Counted from the first letter of the stretch, positions 13,301 to 27,392 are shown. The stretch is DNA of 64,000 nt from Acridotheres tristis (GCA_037013685.1 CM072894.1:5458841-5522840); one strand, 5' to 3'. Numbers and translations: made by a program. The notes: generated from the letters alone by a model not told the origin.

Positions 13301-16300
13301 ATAAGGGAATAAAATTTGTGCATTTTATATATTTGTTTTTCTTTAAGCAGTTTACAAAGAAATTGTTTTCTGTTCTGGTAAATCTCCAGTGTACTTCTTG
13401 CAATGTGAATGCCCCAGTGTGAGCTGCTGTTCTAACAGGGAAGAAGCTCCAAAGCCATGATTTTGAATTTTTGGGATTACTTTTACTTCAACATGGAGAC
13501 ATTATTGAACAATAGTTGGTGACCCAACGCAGAAACCCGTTTTCATCCATATAAAGCATAATGGTGAATTTGGACTCTGTTAGGAAGTTCAGCATTTTTA
13601 ATTACTAGGGATAAACTGCTGGTTTAATAATGAACATGTCACTTTTGGGTTTTCAGGCATTTCCCTTTTGTGGTATTTTTCAGCTTGAATTTGATCCTCT
13701 TGGCCTTGAAAAAAATACCTTTTGCAGTTTTGGACTTTTTCTTGAGACAGAGTTATATCTCTGTCTGGAATAAGAAAGTACAGATTCTACCTTTGAGTGC
13801 CTCTGCAAAGTTTCATCTTGGAGTTTGTTTATTATCTTTCTCTGATAAAAGAGGTAGGGTAAACAAGGAGTTTGTTGTCTGCATCCACAGCAATGACAAT
13901 TCATGGAAAAATATAAAATATTGACTTTGGAAGTCTTACACTGATTTAGTTGGGTGAGAATCAGGTGTACATTGTAACAGCAAAAAGGCAAAGAAAATCT
14001 ATTACACATTCTTTCTGGGCAGTTGTTGTTAATCCATTGTATTTTCTGCTTCCCTTCCCTTCTATGAATTTTATCTACTTATTGCCATAAACGGATTCAT
14101 AGGGAAAAGCAATGTTGTGACAAACTCACATGGTATTCCTGCTCCTCTCATTCTTCCAGCCTTGTTTTCATCTAGAAAACCCCCTCAGCCTGATGTGGTT
14201 ATGCTGGGTTTGACATGTGTTTATTCTATTAAAGTTCCATGCTGCCAAGTACTGAGAGGAAAAAATAAACCCACCTGAAAAGCAACAGCAAATAACCTCA
14301 CAAACAAAACCCCACTAACCCACACGTGATTATAAAAAGGCAGAGATGAGTATCTGGCTCTGCAGGGCAGTATGGTTTGTTTTTGAAGAGATCCTTTGTG
14401 GTGCAACCTCTGTGAATCACTTGTCACTGGATCCTATGGATGTGATGTGTTGCCTTTCACTTCCCCCGGTAAAACCAGGCAAATCTTCATCACGATTTTT
14501 CCCAGACTTATTCCTTTACAGAAAATTCATGGAAAATTAGTCAAAACACCTAGAATGATACACCAGCAGAATTTGTAAGGGCTTCTTTGTGCCTGAAGTT
14601 TTTTTTTTGTAATTCTTGAAGATCTGCCTACCTTGGCTTCAGCAGGAGAGGAAATGTTCCCTGTGCATGGTGATGCTTCTGGAAGAACTTCTGAAAGGAG
14701 CCTCCTTTTCCCTTCCCTCTGTGGAAAATGTGATTCAGTTTGCACAGCAGCTGGGGCTGCAATCTACTTTCACAAGTCAGCAAAGCAACACTGAACTACT
14801 CTCATTTTTCTCAAAGAGCTGGTGCTGTGCCAGTGCTGCTGTCTCATGTCTTGGTGTTTTGGAAGATTTGACACACACTGCGCTGAGGATTTGCAAATCA
14901 CTTTGCTATTTGGGGGTCTCAGCTGGGAGGTGAGATGGAGCAAGTCTGACCAAAATGAAATATTTTACTCTACATGTCAGTTGTGCTGTATAATCTTAAA
15001 GGAAAACAAGATCCCTAAACTGGCTGCCCACTGAGATTTCGGCCAGCTCTTGGAAGGGAGCTGCTTTGGGTATGAAGTAAATGCCAAGTGAGATGTGCAG
15101 GGGGGATGTGGGGTATGTCAACTTGGCATTCTGCCCATTGCTTAGACTGCTGTGACAAACAAAACGACTTTTGGAAATGGTGTGGCTGAAGAAAGCAAGT
15201 CTCCATCAATCCCAGCCCCTGCTCTCTGGGTTTGGCAGCAAGAAGGTTTTCTCAGCTTTATCTCTGTTAATGGGCAGAGCACTGATTTAAAAAGTCAGCT
15301 TTGATGTAAAATAGAAAGATATTTCACTTTGGTTTTATGGTGCTTTGAAGATTAAATACACGTGATTTCTCAGATCTCTTTGTTTCCCCCTTATCCTTAC
15401 TACTTCAGTTGCTGTTCTCCAGGGTCTAAGACCTTGTAGGAAATGCTGTTTTCAGAGATGAAGGTGTTTTGCACTTTGGTGTTTTGCCTTTTCCTGTGCA
15501 AGTACGCTTTGTACACACCCAGGTGCCTGTTGAAGGAACCCTGTGTTCATATCTGGTTGAAAAGATAATACCTTGCAAAAGATTAGTTTCAAATACCAGG
15601 AGCAATGTTTGACTTCAGTTTGGCTATCAAAGCTGGGAGAGTGGTAGAAGGGAATAAATAAATTGCTAATAAATATAAATAATAAATTTTCAGAAGTGGG
15701 GACGAATAAGTGCAATAAAATCTTTTTGATTTGTGGTGTTTGCCAGGGCAGCAGGGGGGACTTGGGTGTAAAAGATGTCAGCCAGTTCCAGTTTCCTTTT
15801 GTCCCATGGGGCAAGAAGGGGAATTCCTCCAAAAGTAAACATTTGGAAACCTCAGTACTGCACACAGTGGGGAGGAATTTGGTGGCTCCTGTGTTTCTAA
15901 TCCTAGTGGAAGGCTCTATTTGTAGGAGCTTGTGTTTGGAGGTTAAGGGTATCCAAGATTTATCAATTGTTTTCTCTCTGGAGAGCCTGTGTTAGGTTTT
16001 TAGGAGCTTTGTAATGGTTTTTGTCTGTATTGTAACACATAGCGAGGAAAAAGGAGTTCCTTTGTGGTTTTTTTAGATAGTTGATTCTGCAATTGTTCTT
16101 TTGGAATAATTTTATTTTGGGAGGCAAGAATAGCAATTGCCTCCATGTTTCCCTGCAGAGGCTTGTAAATACCAGTTACCTGTTGCCCTCTTACTGTACT
16201 TGAACATGAATAAGTGTTATTATTATGGGACTGATTATTTCCTTTGCTGTATTCTATGTTTGTCTTATATTATTCAGCTGGAATAATAAGATAATTTAGT

Positions 16301-17500
16301 GAATACCAAATGAAAACAAGTGCCACTTAAATGGGAAGCTGGTGAGGTGTGGGAAGACATTTTTGGATACACACCTGCATGTCTTTCTAGGATGTGTGAA
16401 TCTTCATCTTTAACAAACCTGTGGGTTGGTTTTTTTTTTTTTTTTCATATTAACCACTGCTAAATGCAGAAAAACGAGGATATATTTTGTGTTATTGGAT
16501 TTATCCTTACTCCTATGGCAAGGTGGATCTTGGGCATTCAATAACAGTCTAACCTGGTCTTATGACAGAAAATGGGTGTTTTCTCTGTATAGAAAAATAC
16601 CCCCCAAAAACTGTGTGTATAATGGGTTGTGATATCATTCCCAGTTTTCCACACAGGAGTTGTGTTTATCATCCTTCCTTTTATGATATTACATTATGAT
16701 TGTACTTTTATAGGATGTTCTTTGTCTTATTTCTATCTTCCCAAGTTTGTTTTTTCTTCAGTAAAGGGAACTTCTGTTTTCAGACTCTTTTTCTGCTAGA
16801 AGTGTAAATCTGCTTCATGGTTATCTTTGACTTTGGTGATGAGAGAAATTTTGATATATATTATCATATTGATTCTTTTCTCTGACATTACTACAAATGA
16901 AATGAAAAACAATCCCTAGATGGGAGAAAAAAAGAGGAAAATTATTTTGTAGTATAAAAGTACATGATTTAAAAAATGAAAAGATGTTTTTAAAAATTCT
17001 TGTGTTTGTTTAAATTCCCTTGAATCAAGTGTTGTGCTTGTATGCATAAGCACATTCATGTTTATTTGATAAAAAAGGGGCACTCTGGTAAAAGTTGATT
17101 GTTACAGTAGTGTATTCTCTTGTTAAATTCTCTCTTTTTATGGAAGAAAATATGATATTCACACTGTATACTTCTGCAAAGAAGCAATCCATGTGTGACA
17201 ATGTCTTTTAAGATGTTTGCTTTATTTAATTGTCCTGTGTGCCTCTTACACCAGTTCCCTTTTAGATGTCCAGAGTTTCAAGGGTGTATTTATAGTTAGT
17301 TAGTATTTTTTTTTTTGCTAGTTACCTTATTTTTAAATTAGTTACAGAGTTTAGGCTTTGTATTGTAGTACTTAGTGTTAGGAAATACAACAGTTAATAT
17401 TGAACAGAAATATTATGAGTTTCTGGAGGGGCTTAAAGGTTAAAATAGTATGTTACAGGAATAGGTTGAGTCTATCTTGTGTCTGCCTTGGGAACCCAAA
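10367..17500. other. AT-rich noncoding DNA, no gene recognised
   Basis: Open frames are at most about 137 codons (15452-15865, minus) and show no known motif. An A/T-rich patch at about 15650-15692 is built of AATAAAT-like units, and a poly-T lies at 16430-16445. The 14600-15250 part is slightly less AT-rich, but I could not extract a coherent exon structure from it. Confidence 0.65.
16430..16445. repeat. Poly-T tract
   Basis: Uninterrupted run of 16 T following GTGGGTTGG. Simple homopolymer. Confidence 0.88.
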
Positions 17501-17551
17501 TGGACTGGGTGACTTCTTGACCTCTTCTGGCCATTTTGACTCAGATTCTGT
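17501..17551 (+). mobile_element. Possible ancient CR1/L3-like 3' remnant
   Basis: The segment beginning TGGACTGGGTGACTTCTTGA, continuing through CTTCTGGCCATTTTGACTC and ending in AGATTCTGT, is collinear with the CR1-superfamily 3' end (TGGACTAGATGACCTC..., CCTTCCAAC..., GATTCTGTGA), but with several mismatches. If real it is an old, eroded insertion. The match is short enough to be chance. Confidence 0.4.
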
Positions 17552-20500
17552 TTAAACTAAGATGAAGAATTATTGCTAGTATATTCACATATAATATCTA
17601 CTCAAAGGATATCTGAAGTGACATTGTCACATGGATTTTTGTTCCATATTTTAAAATTCAGGAATCCCACTCATTCCAGCATACCATAGTAGTGATGAGA
17701 AATCCTAAAGGAGAAAGAATGGCACCCATATTTTAGCCATAGAGATGCAGCATCAGGACATACTGCTGATTTTTTTCCATCAAGGTCACAGGTTCCTTTA
17801 GCATATTGCAGCTTTTTCTGACTCGCTCTGGAACCATCACAGACGTGATAGAAATATCAATTAATTCTCACTGATTCTGTCATGTAATAACATGAGATAC
17901 CTGTGGGTATGCTCTAATCACAAGAAAAATAGTTAGCATGGTACTGAAATAATTGTATCAAAAGCACAGTAGATATCTGCTCATTAATGGAATAGTCACC
18001 TGAATAAAAAATCAATTCACTTAGTACCTATGCTTTAGTACTAAGTACTAAAGTACTTAAGTACTTTACTTTAGTACTGAGTACTTAGTATTTATGCTTC
18101 AATCCATTGATTTAATCCATGTATTTTCAGTGATGCAAATATGTCTATTTCAATCAAAAATGGCAATATACTTTTCAACAAGTATTTACAATAGTATTCA
18201 AAATTATCTTATGTCACCTATGAGAGGGAAGTGCAGTGCTTCTCTGGGGACCTGTGAGCGAGACAGACAAGCCATAGAGCAAAGGCCCAAATTTGATCTT
18301 AAAAAGGCAAGGCACAATTAGCATTTACCCATGAAATGTGTAGAAATACAATATAAATGTCGCCCTGGTTTGTACTGTAAGCATGTGGCATCAATTCTAT
18401 CCAGTCATCTGGCATATGAAAATTAGTGAAAATTACGTATTTTACTATGGTGTATATCCATCAGGGAAATTTCATTTCAGGGAACAGGGATACAACCCAC
18501 CATGAATGGTCCCATTCTGCCTATTGCAGTTTTATGTCTAGAACTCTGTGTCTCTGTTGCAAACTGTGAAATTCCCCCTTTGCAAGCATTTAAACCCTGG
18601 GAATTCTGCTTAAAGTGTAGCAGGATTGTGTGTAATTAAAGGATGAAGGAATAAAGCCAGCTTTTCTTCACACACTGTAACTTTTTCCTGACGGTTTCTT
18701 TGTGAGGAGCATGTGTGATGTGGTGTGGAGGGGGTCTGGAGACATCTTTTATCCATGTTTTCTGTTGTTCTTTCCATTCTTTTCCCCCTCTCCTCCTCAA
18801 GCAAGCGCAGAGCAATAGACCTGCAAGCACAGCTCCATATGGAGGAGCCTATCAAGGTCAAAACACTTCAATCACGCCTCCAAAATGCTCATTTTGTGTT
18901 AACAATTGTGCTGCTTGAACAATTTGCGAGCTCAGGTTGAGACATTGCCGTTTGTTTTGTCAAAGGTGAGCTAATGTGATGCTCTGGAAAGGCAGGGGAA
19001 CCTGGAGAGGAGATCTAATTATAACTGCAGCTTATTTCAGAAACATTTCAGGAACACTGGTGGGAGCTGTCACTTCTAGCAGAATGATGAGTTGTATTTT
19101 TGTTTCTTTGCCCACAGTATCTAGGAAAATGTTTGCTTGCTGCAGCAAATTAAATCATGTCTCTCTCATGATCTGGGACCACCAAGTAGAGTTGCTACAA
19201 GCCTGTGTGTCCCATCCAGGGACTCCATGCAGTTTTTTCCCATCAGGATATCTAATCAATTACAAATCCCTTCTGGGTTCTTTCTTGTAGACATGACAAA
19301 GTCTTGGGCCATTACTTAAAAAATTTCAGCCAGTTGCAATAAAAATACCAAACCTTTTGGAGTAAAAAAAAAAAATCTTGTTTTTAATCTCAATGCTGTG
19401 TATGACAAGGCAAAAAATTAATACCACATGCTCAAACTGAAATAAAAATGATAAAATGGGTGGCAGGAAAATTAAATTCTAATGTAAGTGTTTCTGTAAT
19501 TCCAGTGGGACTCTTTTTTCACCTGCTGTCTCCATTAACTGAACGCTGTTTCTATTACAGAAAACCTTTTTTCTTGTGTGATTTGTAACAATAAGTGGTG
19601 TTTTGCTAAAGACTGAGAACAAGTCAGGAGGGAGGAGTTCAGGCAGTAAATATTTGTGCAGAGTATGGGGCTTCTCGTGCCCTGCTAGATAAAATTTGTG
19701 CTGTTTCAGATTAGAACTAAATGTAGGCTCTGCACTGGGAAAAGCTATTTAAAGAAAACTTGTTTTGTCTCTGATACTGAGACTGTAGAAGTAGATGAAG
19801 ACTGATCAAGAATAATTGGTTATGAATATTTCATCCACGAAGGAGTTTTCAGTGAAAAATAAGATGACAGAGGCACAAATGGATGAAAATATTATTGGGG
19901 CATTATGAAAGGGGGGGAAAAACCTTATTTCTTCCAATTTTTATTGTGTAAGGAGAAAGTGGAACTGACTATATAGGTTAGGAAAATTTGTCCTTTAACA
20001 TCTATGCAGAGTCTGTGCATATTTGCATTTTCTAAATAATGACTTAAAAAAATTGTTGTTATTGTTATTACTGCCTGGGATAAATATAGGAAAAAAAATC
20101 AGGAGAATGGAATGGTGTTTGATTCCCTACATATAACTTCATCTCCCTTTTTTTTCTTAGATGACTTTTCCTCCCTTCCTTCCTTTTCCTGCTGGTCCAC
20201 TGGATGGCTCTGTGATCACTCACATGCTGTACACTGGCATTTCTCTGTAGTGTGATCATTTGCTTAATATCCCACCAAAACCTCTGCTTCTCAGCGTGCA
20301 AGGCAAAGGCTGCTAATTTCAGCAGCAGAAATGGTTGCACAGAAAACATCTGCAGCAGAGCAGGGGCACAGAGAAGAGCAGAACTGGAGTGGTCCCTCCT
20401 GGGCAGCTTGAAATTTCTTTGTGGAGAAACACAAATAGGTGAAAGGGGGTTGTAGTGGGTTTATAGGGTACAGCATTACTGAGGATGGCTCTAGTTGAGG

Positions 20501-23500
20501 TGTACATCTGGGTTTGTGGGTGACAATGGTGCTGCTCTTCTTTTTGAGTAGAGCTTGCAATGAGGATCTGAACTTGCCATGTCCCAGCAAGCCACAGTGG
20601 TGTGTGGAATTTTGCTGTTCCAGATGAAAGTATCCTACACTGTTTGAGAGGATGCTTCCCTGGTGTTAATGTCAGTATTAAACAGCATGCTTGGCAAGAG
20701 GGATTTGCAGCTTTGGCCTCGTGCCTTGCCTGTATATGCATATAAAAATATGCAATATACTCAGTGTCAGATGCACCTCAGCATCCACAGTGTGATGATG
20801 TACATTTGTGATAGGAAATGTTAATATCAGAGAAATAGCATCCAGGTAGGCTGGGGCCTGGCTGGGACAGGCATGGCAGTGGTTTCCACACTCTCATTAT
20901 CTGTGCTCTTGAGGTTTTCTCTTGGAAGAGAAATGGGCAAACAAACAGACACGGTCTAATCTGCAGTCTGCAAAATGCATGTTGTATCTTACAAAGATAT
21001 CTAGAGGGGAAGTAAATCTTAAAGGCCAATGGTGCTGTAGTCGATTAAAACTGAGGAAAGCAAGAGCTTTTTATAGCTGTCTTTTCCTATAAATCACCCA
21101 CTTCCTCTCCTTGGGAGATTGCCAGAGTAAAATCCAAGAATTTCTTGGCATTACTAAAATCAGAGGAGACCTAGTTTATATTCCCAGACCTGTGCAGAAC
21201 GGAGCAGGGCAGTGTTTCATTTCTGCACCAAAGCAGAATAAGCCTCTAAAAAAATAATCATGCACATTCACGAATTAGTATAGCACTGTGTAGTGGCACT
21301 ACTATAAATTGTACCACAGGGAGCTGCTGCTTTAGTGCTGTGTCTTTGGGAAAAGTTTTAACACATCCCCGAATTCTATCTGGTGTTGTTTTTTCAGAGG
21401 CTTGAGCTGTGTCTGCAGTGTGTGTGGGCAAGGTCAGGGAGCACATGGGCAGGACCCTGATCATCTGCATTGCTGAACTGTAAGATGAGGATTTTGGCTT
21501 TGTTCTGAATCCTTCCCTCTGGCCCATGCTGGAACAAAGATTGGCACAGTGCAGAGGATGTGTTGCTGCACTCCCTGAAAGCCCAGCGGCTGGGGTGCTC
21601 TCAGGTTTGCTTTCTTCCAGCCCTGGCTCCGGAGGCTGTGCCTGGAGCATTCCCTCATCAGTGTGCTGATGTGAGGGGATTTCAGCTAACTGTGCCATCC
21701 TCTGCTCTTAGTTCTACTCTGAATGTTTTCCTACTCTGAATCTACAGAACCTTTTGCCTGTGGGACTGAGAAAGGAGTGAACTCAGAGTTCATCTACTGT
21801 GAAAGCAAAGGAAGGTGGATTAGTGGAACTGTGCAGCTGCTGTGAAGTAGATGGATTATTTAATAATTTAATGCAGGCAAGCAGTCTATTTATAACTTTT
21901 TCAGTAGTGTTCAGTAGTTTTCCCATAATTGCTAAACAGCCTGAAAATAGTGCCAAGGTCTTAAATGATAGAACCTTTTCTAATTAGTGAGATGACATTG
22001 TCTCCTTGTCTCAGAAAAACTCACTTCAGGGCTCTGTTGGGTTCTTAGCACCATAGTGTGCTGCACAAAAGATTTCCTAGAAATCAGCAATGCTTTGGAA
22101 GGCATTTTTAAAACAACAGAAAAAGCAAGCCCAAGCAGGAATTCGTGCTATGGCTGTATGTGCACTTCTGCCTACATGAATGGAGTTATTTGAATACTTT
22201 GGACCAAATTTTTCCCTTTTTGACTTAAGGGGATTTAGCTCAGATTATTAAGTAATATAATTCATTGTTTGGTAGCCATTGGAAAAATAAAAGACTTATC
22301 TAATTATAGAAGGGATGATAATTACAAAAATGCTGTGTAGTCTCTGTCTTCAAGCATTTTATGCAAGCTAAGATTCATGAAGGAGAGGAGCAGTAAGAAG
22401 GGTATGCCATAATGAAAATGATAAAATATTTTCTTATCTGGGACTAAAGACATCAAAATAAAACTAGGAATGCACAATTATAGTTTTCTTTCCTTCTCAG
22501 TTTCATTTGTTCTTGTTTTATTAACATGTTAATAATTTAATATTAAAGATTATTTTTGAGCTGGTACATTATCTCATTTAACTCTGGTGGGGGGAGAAAA
22601 AACTGGAAATAACTTTCAATTAGCTAATATATATCTAATAACTTTTTAGACTGTTAAGCAAAACAAGAATAAGATTATTATACATGTATTTTAAATGATA
22701 ACAAAATGAAACAATAAACCATTAAAATGAAAGAAACAAAGGCAATATTTTGCCTGTGTACCACAACTGGTAATTAGAGCAAATACAATTCTTTTTGCTA
22801 GCAAAGAATTTTTTTAAGGGCCATGTGAGTACATAGAAATAATGAGCTGCTTTTATGAGTTCATCTTAGGGCTGGTCACATTCATCTCTACCTCCAATTC
22901 TGACACCTGTGTAGGTCTATACTGATACAGATACTCTTCTTATGTAGGAAACCCCCATATCCATCTGTGTTTGTCCATGGTTATTTTCCTCTTTATTCCC
23001 TTTACTGGATGCAATCACTCCATTTGTATGTACAATTGAAGTGCTTAGAAAGGAGCAATCTGATTTTGCCCTAGAGACATAATCCTATTTCATATATTAC
23101 TGTTTTAAATGTTCTTCTCTGAAAACATCTAGGTCTTTGCTTCTGTCTTCTAATGCAATATAAAGTGTATTTTTCACATTTATGCCTCTGCTCCTTTCAC
23201 TCTTTATGAACTCAAGGCAGTGAAAAACAAACAGAATAAAGAATTATGATTTTTAATTTTTTTTGCCTGAAATAATATTAAAAAAAACCCCAAATTTCAT
23301 TTGGCACAGTACTTAAAATTAATATCTTATGATAGGTGGGTTAAACCAGTCTTAAAAGCCTTTAAAACTGCTTCATCTGAGATGACCTGTGTTTACTTGC
23401 TCTAAATTAGCTCTAGGTATTTAAGGCTTTATTTATATTATATTACTTATTTTTTAGATATTATAATATTATTTATAGATGAAACAGTGTGTGTGATGGG

Positions 23501-26500
23501 GGGACGTGAAGAGGAGAGCCCAAACTCCTAATTCCAGATTTTTGGCAACAAGAATTTGTTGAGATGCTCAGAGCTGTCCTCTCACAGCTCCAAGGGGTGC
23601 GTGACTGGGGAGGAGAATCCTGGAGAGAGGGAGATCAGAGATTTCTATATCAAACAAAGGAAGAAATTGTATTAAGGTCTTAACTTCAAAAAAGCTTTCC
23701 AGGGCAGCAAGCCAGACTTTGTAGTGGAGGGAAAAGGGACAAGCAGGAGAGGCAGGAGAGAAGGGGAGGATGAGTCCCAGCTCCCCTCAGAGGCACTGGG
23801 GCTTGTGTGGCCAAGCCATTGCACAGAATTATTCCTCATATCAGGCAGAAGAGATTTCTGACTTTGCCATCAAGGAGATGAGGCTTGGCTCTGAGCAGCT
23901 CTTGGGTTTCATTTGAGGCTTATGGAATATTTATAAGGCAACTTTGGTGTCTTCATTTTCCCGGAGCACGAAAGAATAGAAGATGATGGGGTCTCAATTC
24001 CACTCGTGTAACCTTAATACCTGGACTAAGTCTGAGCACAGCTTTGCAGAGAGGCTCTGCAGAGTGCATTGGCACTGACTGTGTGCAGGGTAGGCAAAGA
24101 TTAAATGACCTGTACCTGGGGACCATCTCCTTATCTTGTCCTCAGTGAATTTTCTAGAAAGCATCACACTGACATTTGAATAATGCTGTTGAGGCCTGAG
24201 AACTCTGGCTGGCTCTTAGAAGTAGCCACTGTGCAGAAACTAATTGTTAAATTGGTTAAACTAATGGTTAATCTATGATTTAATGATGAAATTTGGGATT
24301 CTATAAATCTGAAAATACTTGCATGCTCCTATGATTATTTTCATATCATATCTTCCTGTCTGCACTGTTCAGGGCTAAGCAATTAAGTGAGCTGTAGTAA
24401 CATTGACTTTTTTTTTTTTTAAAGAAAGATACTCCTTTTACTGTAGGGTCTAGCTCTGGGAGTCAGGACAAACTCCATTCCCTTTCTAGGGTTGTCTTTA
24501 TGTCTGATCCCTATCATTGGTCTACCTGTTTCTTGGCTGCCTCCCTCCCCATGGACAAAGGTTTAATGGAATAGTGCTTAAATGAGAGATTTTACACCAA
24601 AATTTCTTAATGTGTCAAGAGGTTGTACACAGATTTCTGTTGCTTGCTCAGTGCAGTTCAGGGCAGTCATGGAGAATACCTGAGAGAGAGCTGTTAGCCA
24701 GAAATGGCATGAGGGTCCAGAAAAACTCTACTTTGTTGTCTAAAGAAATAACGAAAGTGCTTTTGGAAAAGTGTGATGGTGTCCACAGGGCAAGGAAAAA
24801 TCACATCTGGAAACCATATCCCTTCCCTGGAGCCTTTTCTCACAGCATTACCCTAGTAGCTCCATCCAGAGAATTAATTAAAAGAAATATTTTTAATGTT
24901 AAAATGTATAGTTTCATCCAGGACCAGGGTGAAGTGTCAGCCCAACCACCTCACTGGGATTGCAAGCTCTGTGTGTGGATGGTGAAGCAGCAGCACAGGA
25001 AAATGTGGTCTGTTGGCAAGACAGCAGCAACTGTTAATTAATTTGGGAAACAAAAGAGGAAAGAAAAATTCTTAAGCAATTTGGGCTTGAGCTAAAATAG
25101 TACAGCAAGATTAAAATCAGTAATTGTCACGGGTGTTAATTAGAACTGGGACCACACATAAAAAATGTGACTCACACATATGTATGCTAAAGAAGTCACG
25201 TCTGAGTCAGGTTACAGAGAAAAATGATTTTGCTGTAGCCTATCTTTGTATATTAAATAACTTTTTTCCTCTGTGCAGTGTATGAAGTCTTTAGGGAACA
25301 GAGCTTATTAGAACTTAAGTGATAGCCAATACATTTGCCTGCATCCTCTCAAAGTTTGAACTCCCATATGTCAGCTCCAAAGCTGCAAACTCAGCCACAG
25401 TATTAAAGATCCTGGAGTCCTAAGGCACTGATCCAGTGTGAATGGAAATTCCTTCATTTTCTTCATGTTATTTTAAAATTTCTGACAAATCAAATGGCAT
25501 TATAAAGACATTTAGAGGTTTTAGCTCAGCTTCCTAAATCCTTTGGTGGATCATAAATATTTAAAGTTGATTATTTAAAAGAAGGGAGATAAAGGAGGAT
25601 ATTTACCTGTGAGCTAATTTAAATAAAAATATGAATATGTCTCTGCATAGAGTTTCCATTCTTTAAAATCTCAACTATCAACTGCTAACTTGCAAAAATA
25701 AGTTTGTTTTTCAGGAAACTTAAAATGACGGATATAAACCTGAAAATCTTAATATACTGTCAGTTCTACATAAGACCTTTTATATACTCCAGTCACATGG
25801 ATTTCAGTTCTAATAAATGTTTGTACAGAAAGTTCACTTCTGATAATCTTCCCTAGAGAATAATAGTGGATTGCAAAACTGTTACAGGTTGTCATTCAAC
25901 TATTTTTTTTTTTACTCAAAGACTTCTTGAGTTTTATAATTCTTTGCAATTCTTAAAAGAAGTCTCCCCCTGTTAGCACCTTCATACCATTAATGTGCCT
26001 TGCTTTGGCATAGAAAAGTCTAAGGGCTAGAAGTCATAATAGTGCAGACCCAGGGTTTTTTTCTAGAATTGATGGGATTTGGAAGAGCTTTTGGGCTAAG
26101 GAAGGGGGTTAGTTGCAGGATCAGCTTTGCTGCTCTGCTTGCTGAAGCCTTAAGGAAGCAAACTTCCACGGAATGTCAAGTACTTTTAGAAGTGTACATT
26201 TTTCTCTCCCCTCTGCTAATCTGGGGCAAGCCTAAGTTGCATCAAAAAATCCTTGAATATGCTATTATTGTACAGGAAAATATTGATAGGTCATTGCAAC
26301 TCCATCTGGTAGGAGATGGATTGTGGTCCAGGAGGAGAGCAGGCTGCTCCCCCAGACTCACACAGCCTCTTCCTATGCAAAAACAGCTTCTGTCCCATGG
26401 AATTCCACTGGCTATTGGACTGCTTCCCATGCATGTGTGTATCCTTTCTGGGAGAGACAGGCATAATGAGTCTGGAGCTCAACACTGCTTCTGATCCTGC

Positions 26501-26999
26501 AGTGCTTGAATTGAAAGATGAAAAAGCCTCTATTCACTTTTTTTGGAGCAATGGATGAAATAGCTCAAAGATGAACCATTCCAGGATGCACCGACCTCCA
26601 CAGTGTGCATGAACCTTGCAATTACTTATAATAAAGCTTCCTATTTGTCTTGGAACTTAGTCACTCTAGTCAAAGTTTGTCCATCTCGGGCCAGAGATGT
26701 GAAGCAACAAAGTTCTGCTAATGAGAAAGAAATAGATTCCTATTAAGTGCCAACATTAAATTAAGTTCCCACTCTTCCTGTTGGCAGTGTGGAGCCAGGC
26801 AGAAGGCAGAACCATATGTGCTTCTCTTAAGTGCTGGTTTGCTGAAGTGTTGTTAGCCAGATTTAAGTGTTCTCCTTTAACTGTTAATAAGTGTGTTCTG
26901 GGACAAAGAGTTACAGTCCAGAAAATTACCATGCTTGTTTCCAGTATGTCAAAATGTAATTTGGTGCTGGAATGAAAAAAAAACAACCAGGTTTTGACT
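17552..26999. other. Single-copy noncoding DNA, no gene recognised
   Basis: Longest open frames are 140-150 codons (20319-20741 minus, 21258-21698 minus, 24610-25041 plus, 26042-26494 plus). None shows a recognisable motif, and they overlap competing frames on the other strand. The 20130-21700 and 23470-23900 parts are relatively GC-richer than their AT-rich neighbours. The AGTACT cluster at 18021-18090 is the one distinct structure. Poly-A at 19358-19370 and poly-T at 24409-24420 are also present. Confidence 0.6.
18021..18090. repeat. AGTACT-rich palindromic cluster
   Basis: About 70 bp containing six copies of the palindromic hexamer AGTACT in roughly 50 bp, several separated by only one or two bases, plus the related TTAGTACC and TTAGTATT at the edges. 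The edges resemble each other (TTAGTACCTATGCTT and TTAGTATTTATGCTT), suggesting an origin by short tandem duplication of a palindromic unit. Several alternative hairpins are possible. No function is assignable. Confidence 0.8.
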
Positions 27000-27392
27000 G
27001 TCAGTTATATTTTATTTATATACATGCTGACACACATGAAGCTATAAAACATGAAACATAAATTTAAATACAGTACATGAGAATGGAAACTGGACAGGTG
27101 TTTTGTCCACAATAGGAATTAGAAGTTATCAGTAGAAGTACCAATCAAAGGCTTCTTCTTGCTGGTAGATTTGAGAGGATCTCAGTCATCCCTTGCACTG
27201 CCCAGCCCTCTCCCAGCTCCTGGAGCACAGGCAGCACTTCCAGTGCAGATAAATCCTGACCACCTTTCAAGTCTGCAGTCAGTTAATACATGGAAAAAGT
27301 GCTTTTGGCCTTCTCTGTACCCCTTCAGGATCAGGTCAGCCACTCCTTTAGCTTTACCAAGCTCAGTCAGTTTTATTTGGGTTAGCCACATC
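27000..27392 (-). other. Candidate 3'-terminal exon (unidentified)
   Basis: On the minus strand a CACTAAC branch-point-like motif and the tract GTTTACCAG (AG at 27394-27393) precede an open frame that runs from 27391 to a TGA at 27182 and starts MWLTQIKLTELGKAKGVADL. Overlapping it, a second frame is open from 27282 to a TGA at 27145 (45 codons), is rich in helix-type residues (LSALEVLPVLQELGEGW, then VQGMTEILSNLPARRSL) and has its own nearby AG (CTGCAG). Downstream an AATAAA polyadenylation signal lies at 27016-27011. No genomic A-tail follows the signal, which argues against a processed pseudogene. A terminal exon plus 3'UTR, or a frameshifted relic, are both possible. I do not recognise the protein. 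Confidence 0.28.
27011..27016 (-). terminator. AATAAA polyadenylation signal candidate
   Basis: Minus-strand AATAAA lying about 130 bp downstream of the second candidate stop codon (27145). It matters only if the candidate terminal exon at 27000-27392 is real; AATAAA is frequent by chance in AT-rich DNA. Confidence 0.25.

Noticed and set aside
21258..21698. 146-codon minus-strand frame in a GC-richer patch
   Set aside because: No motif recognised, competing overlapping frames on the same strand, and no clear splice or polyadenylation signals.
26042..26494. 150-codon plus-strand frame
   Set aside because: Overlaps several other frames on both strands, with no family resemblance and no gene signals.
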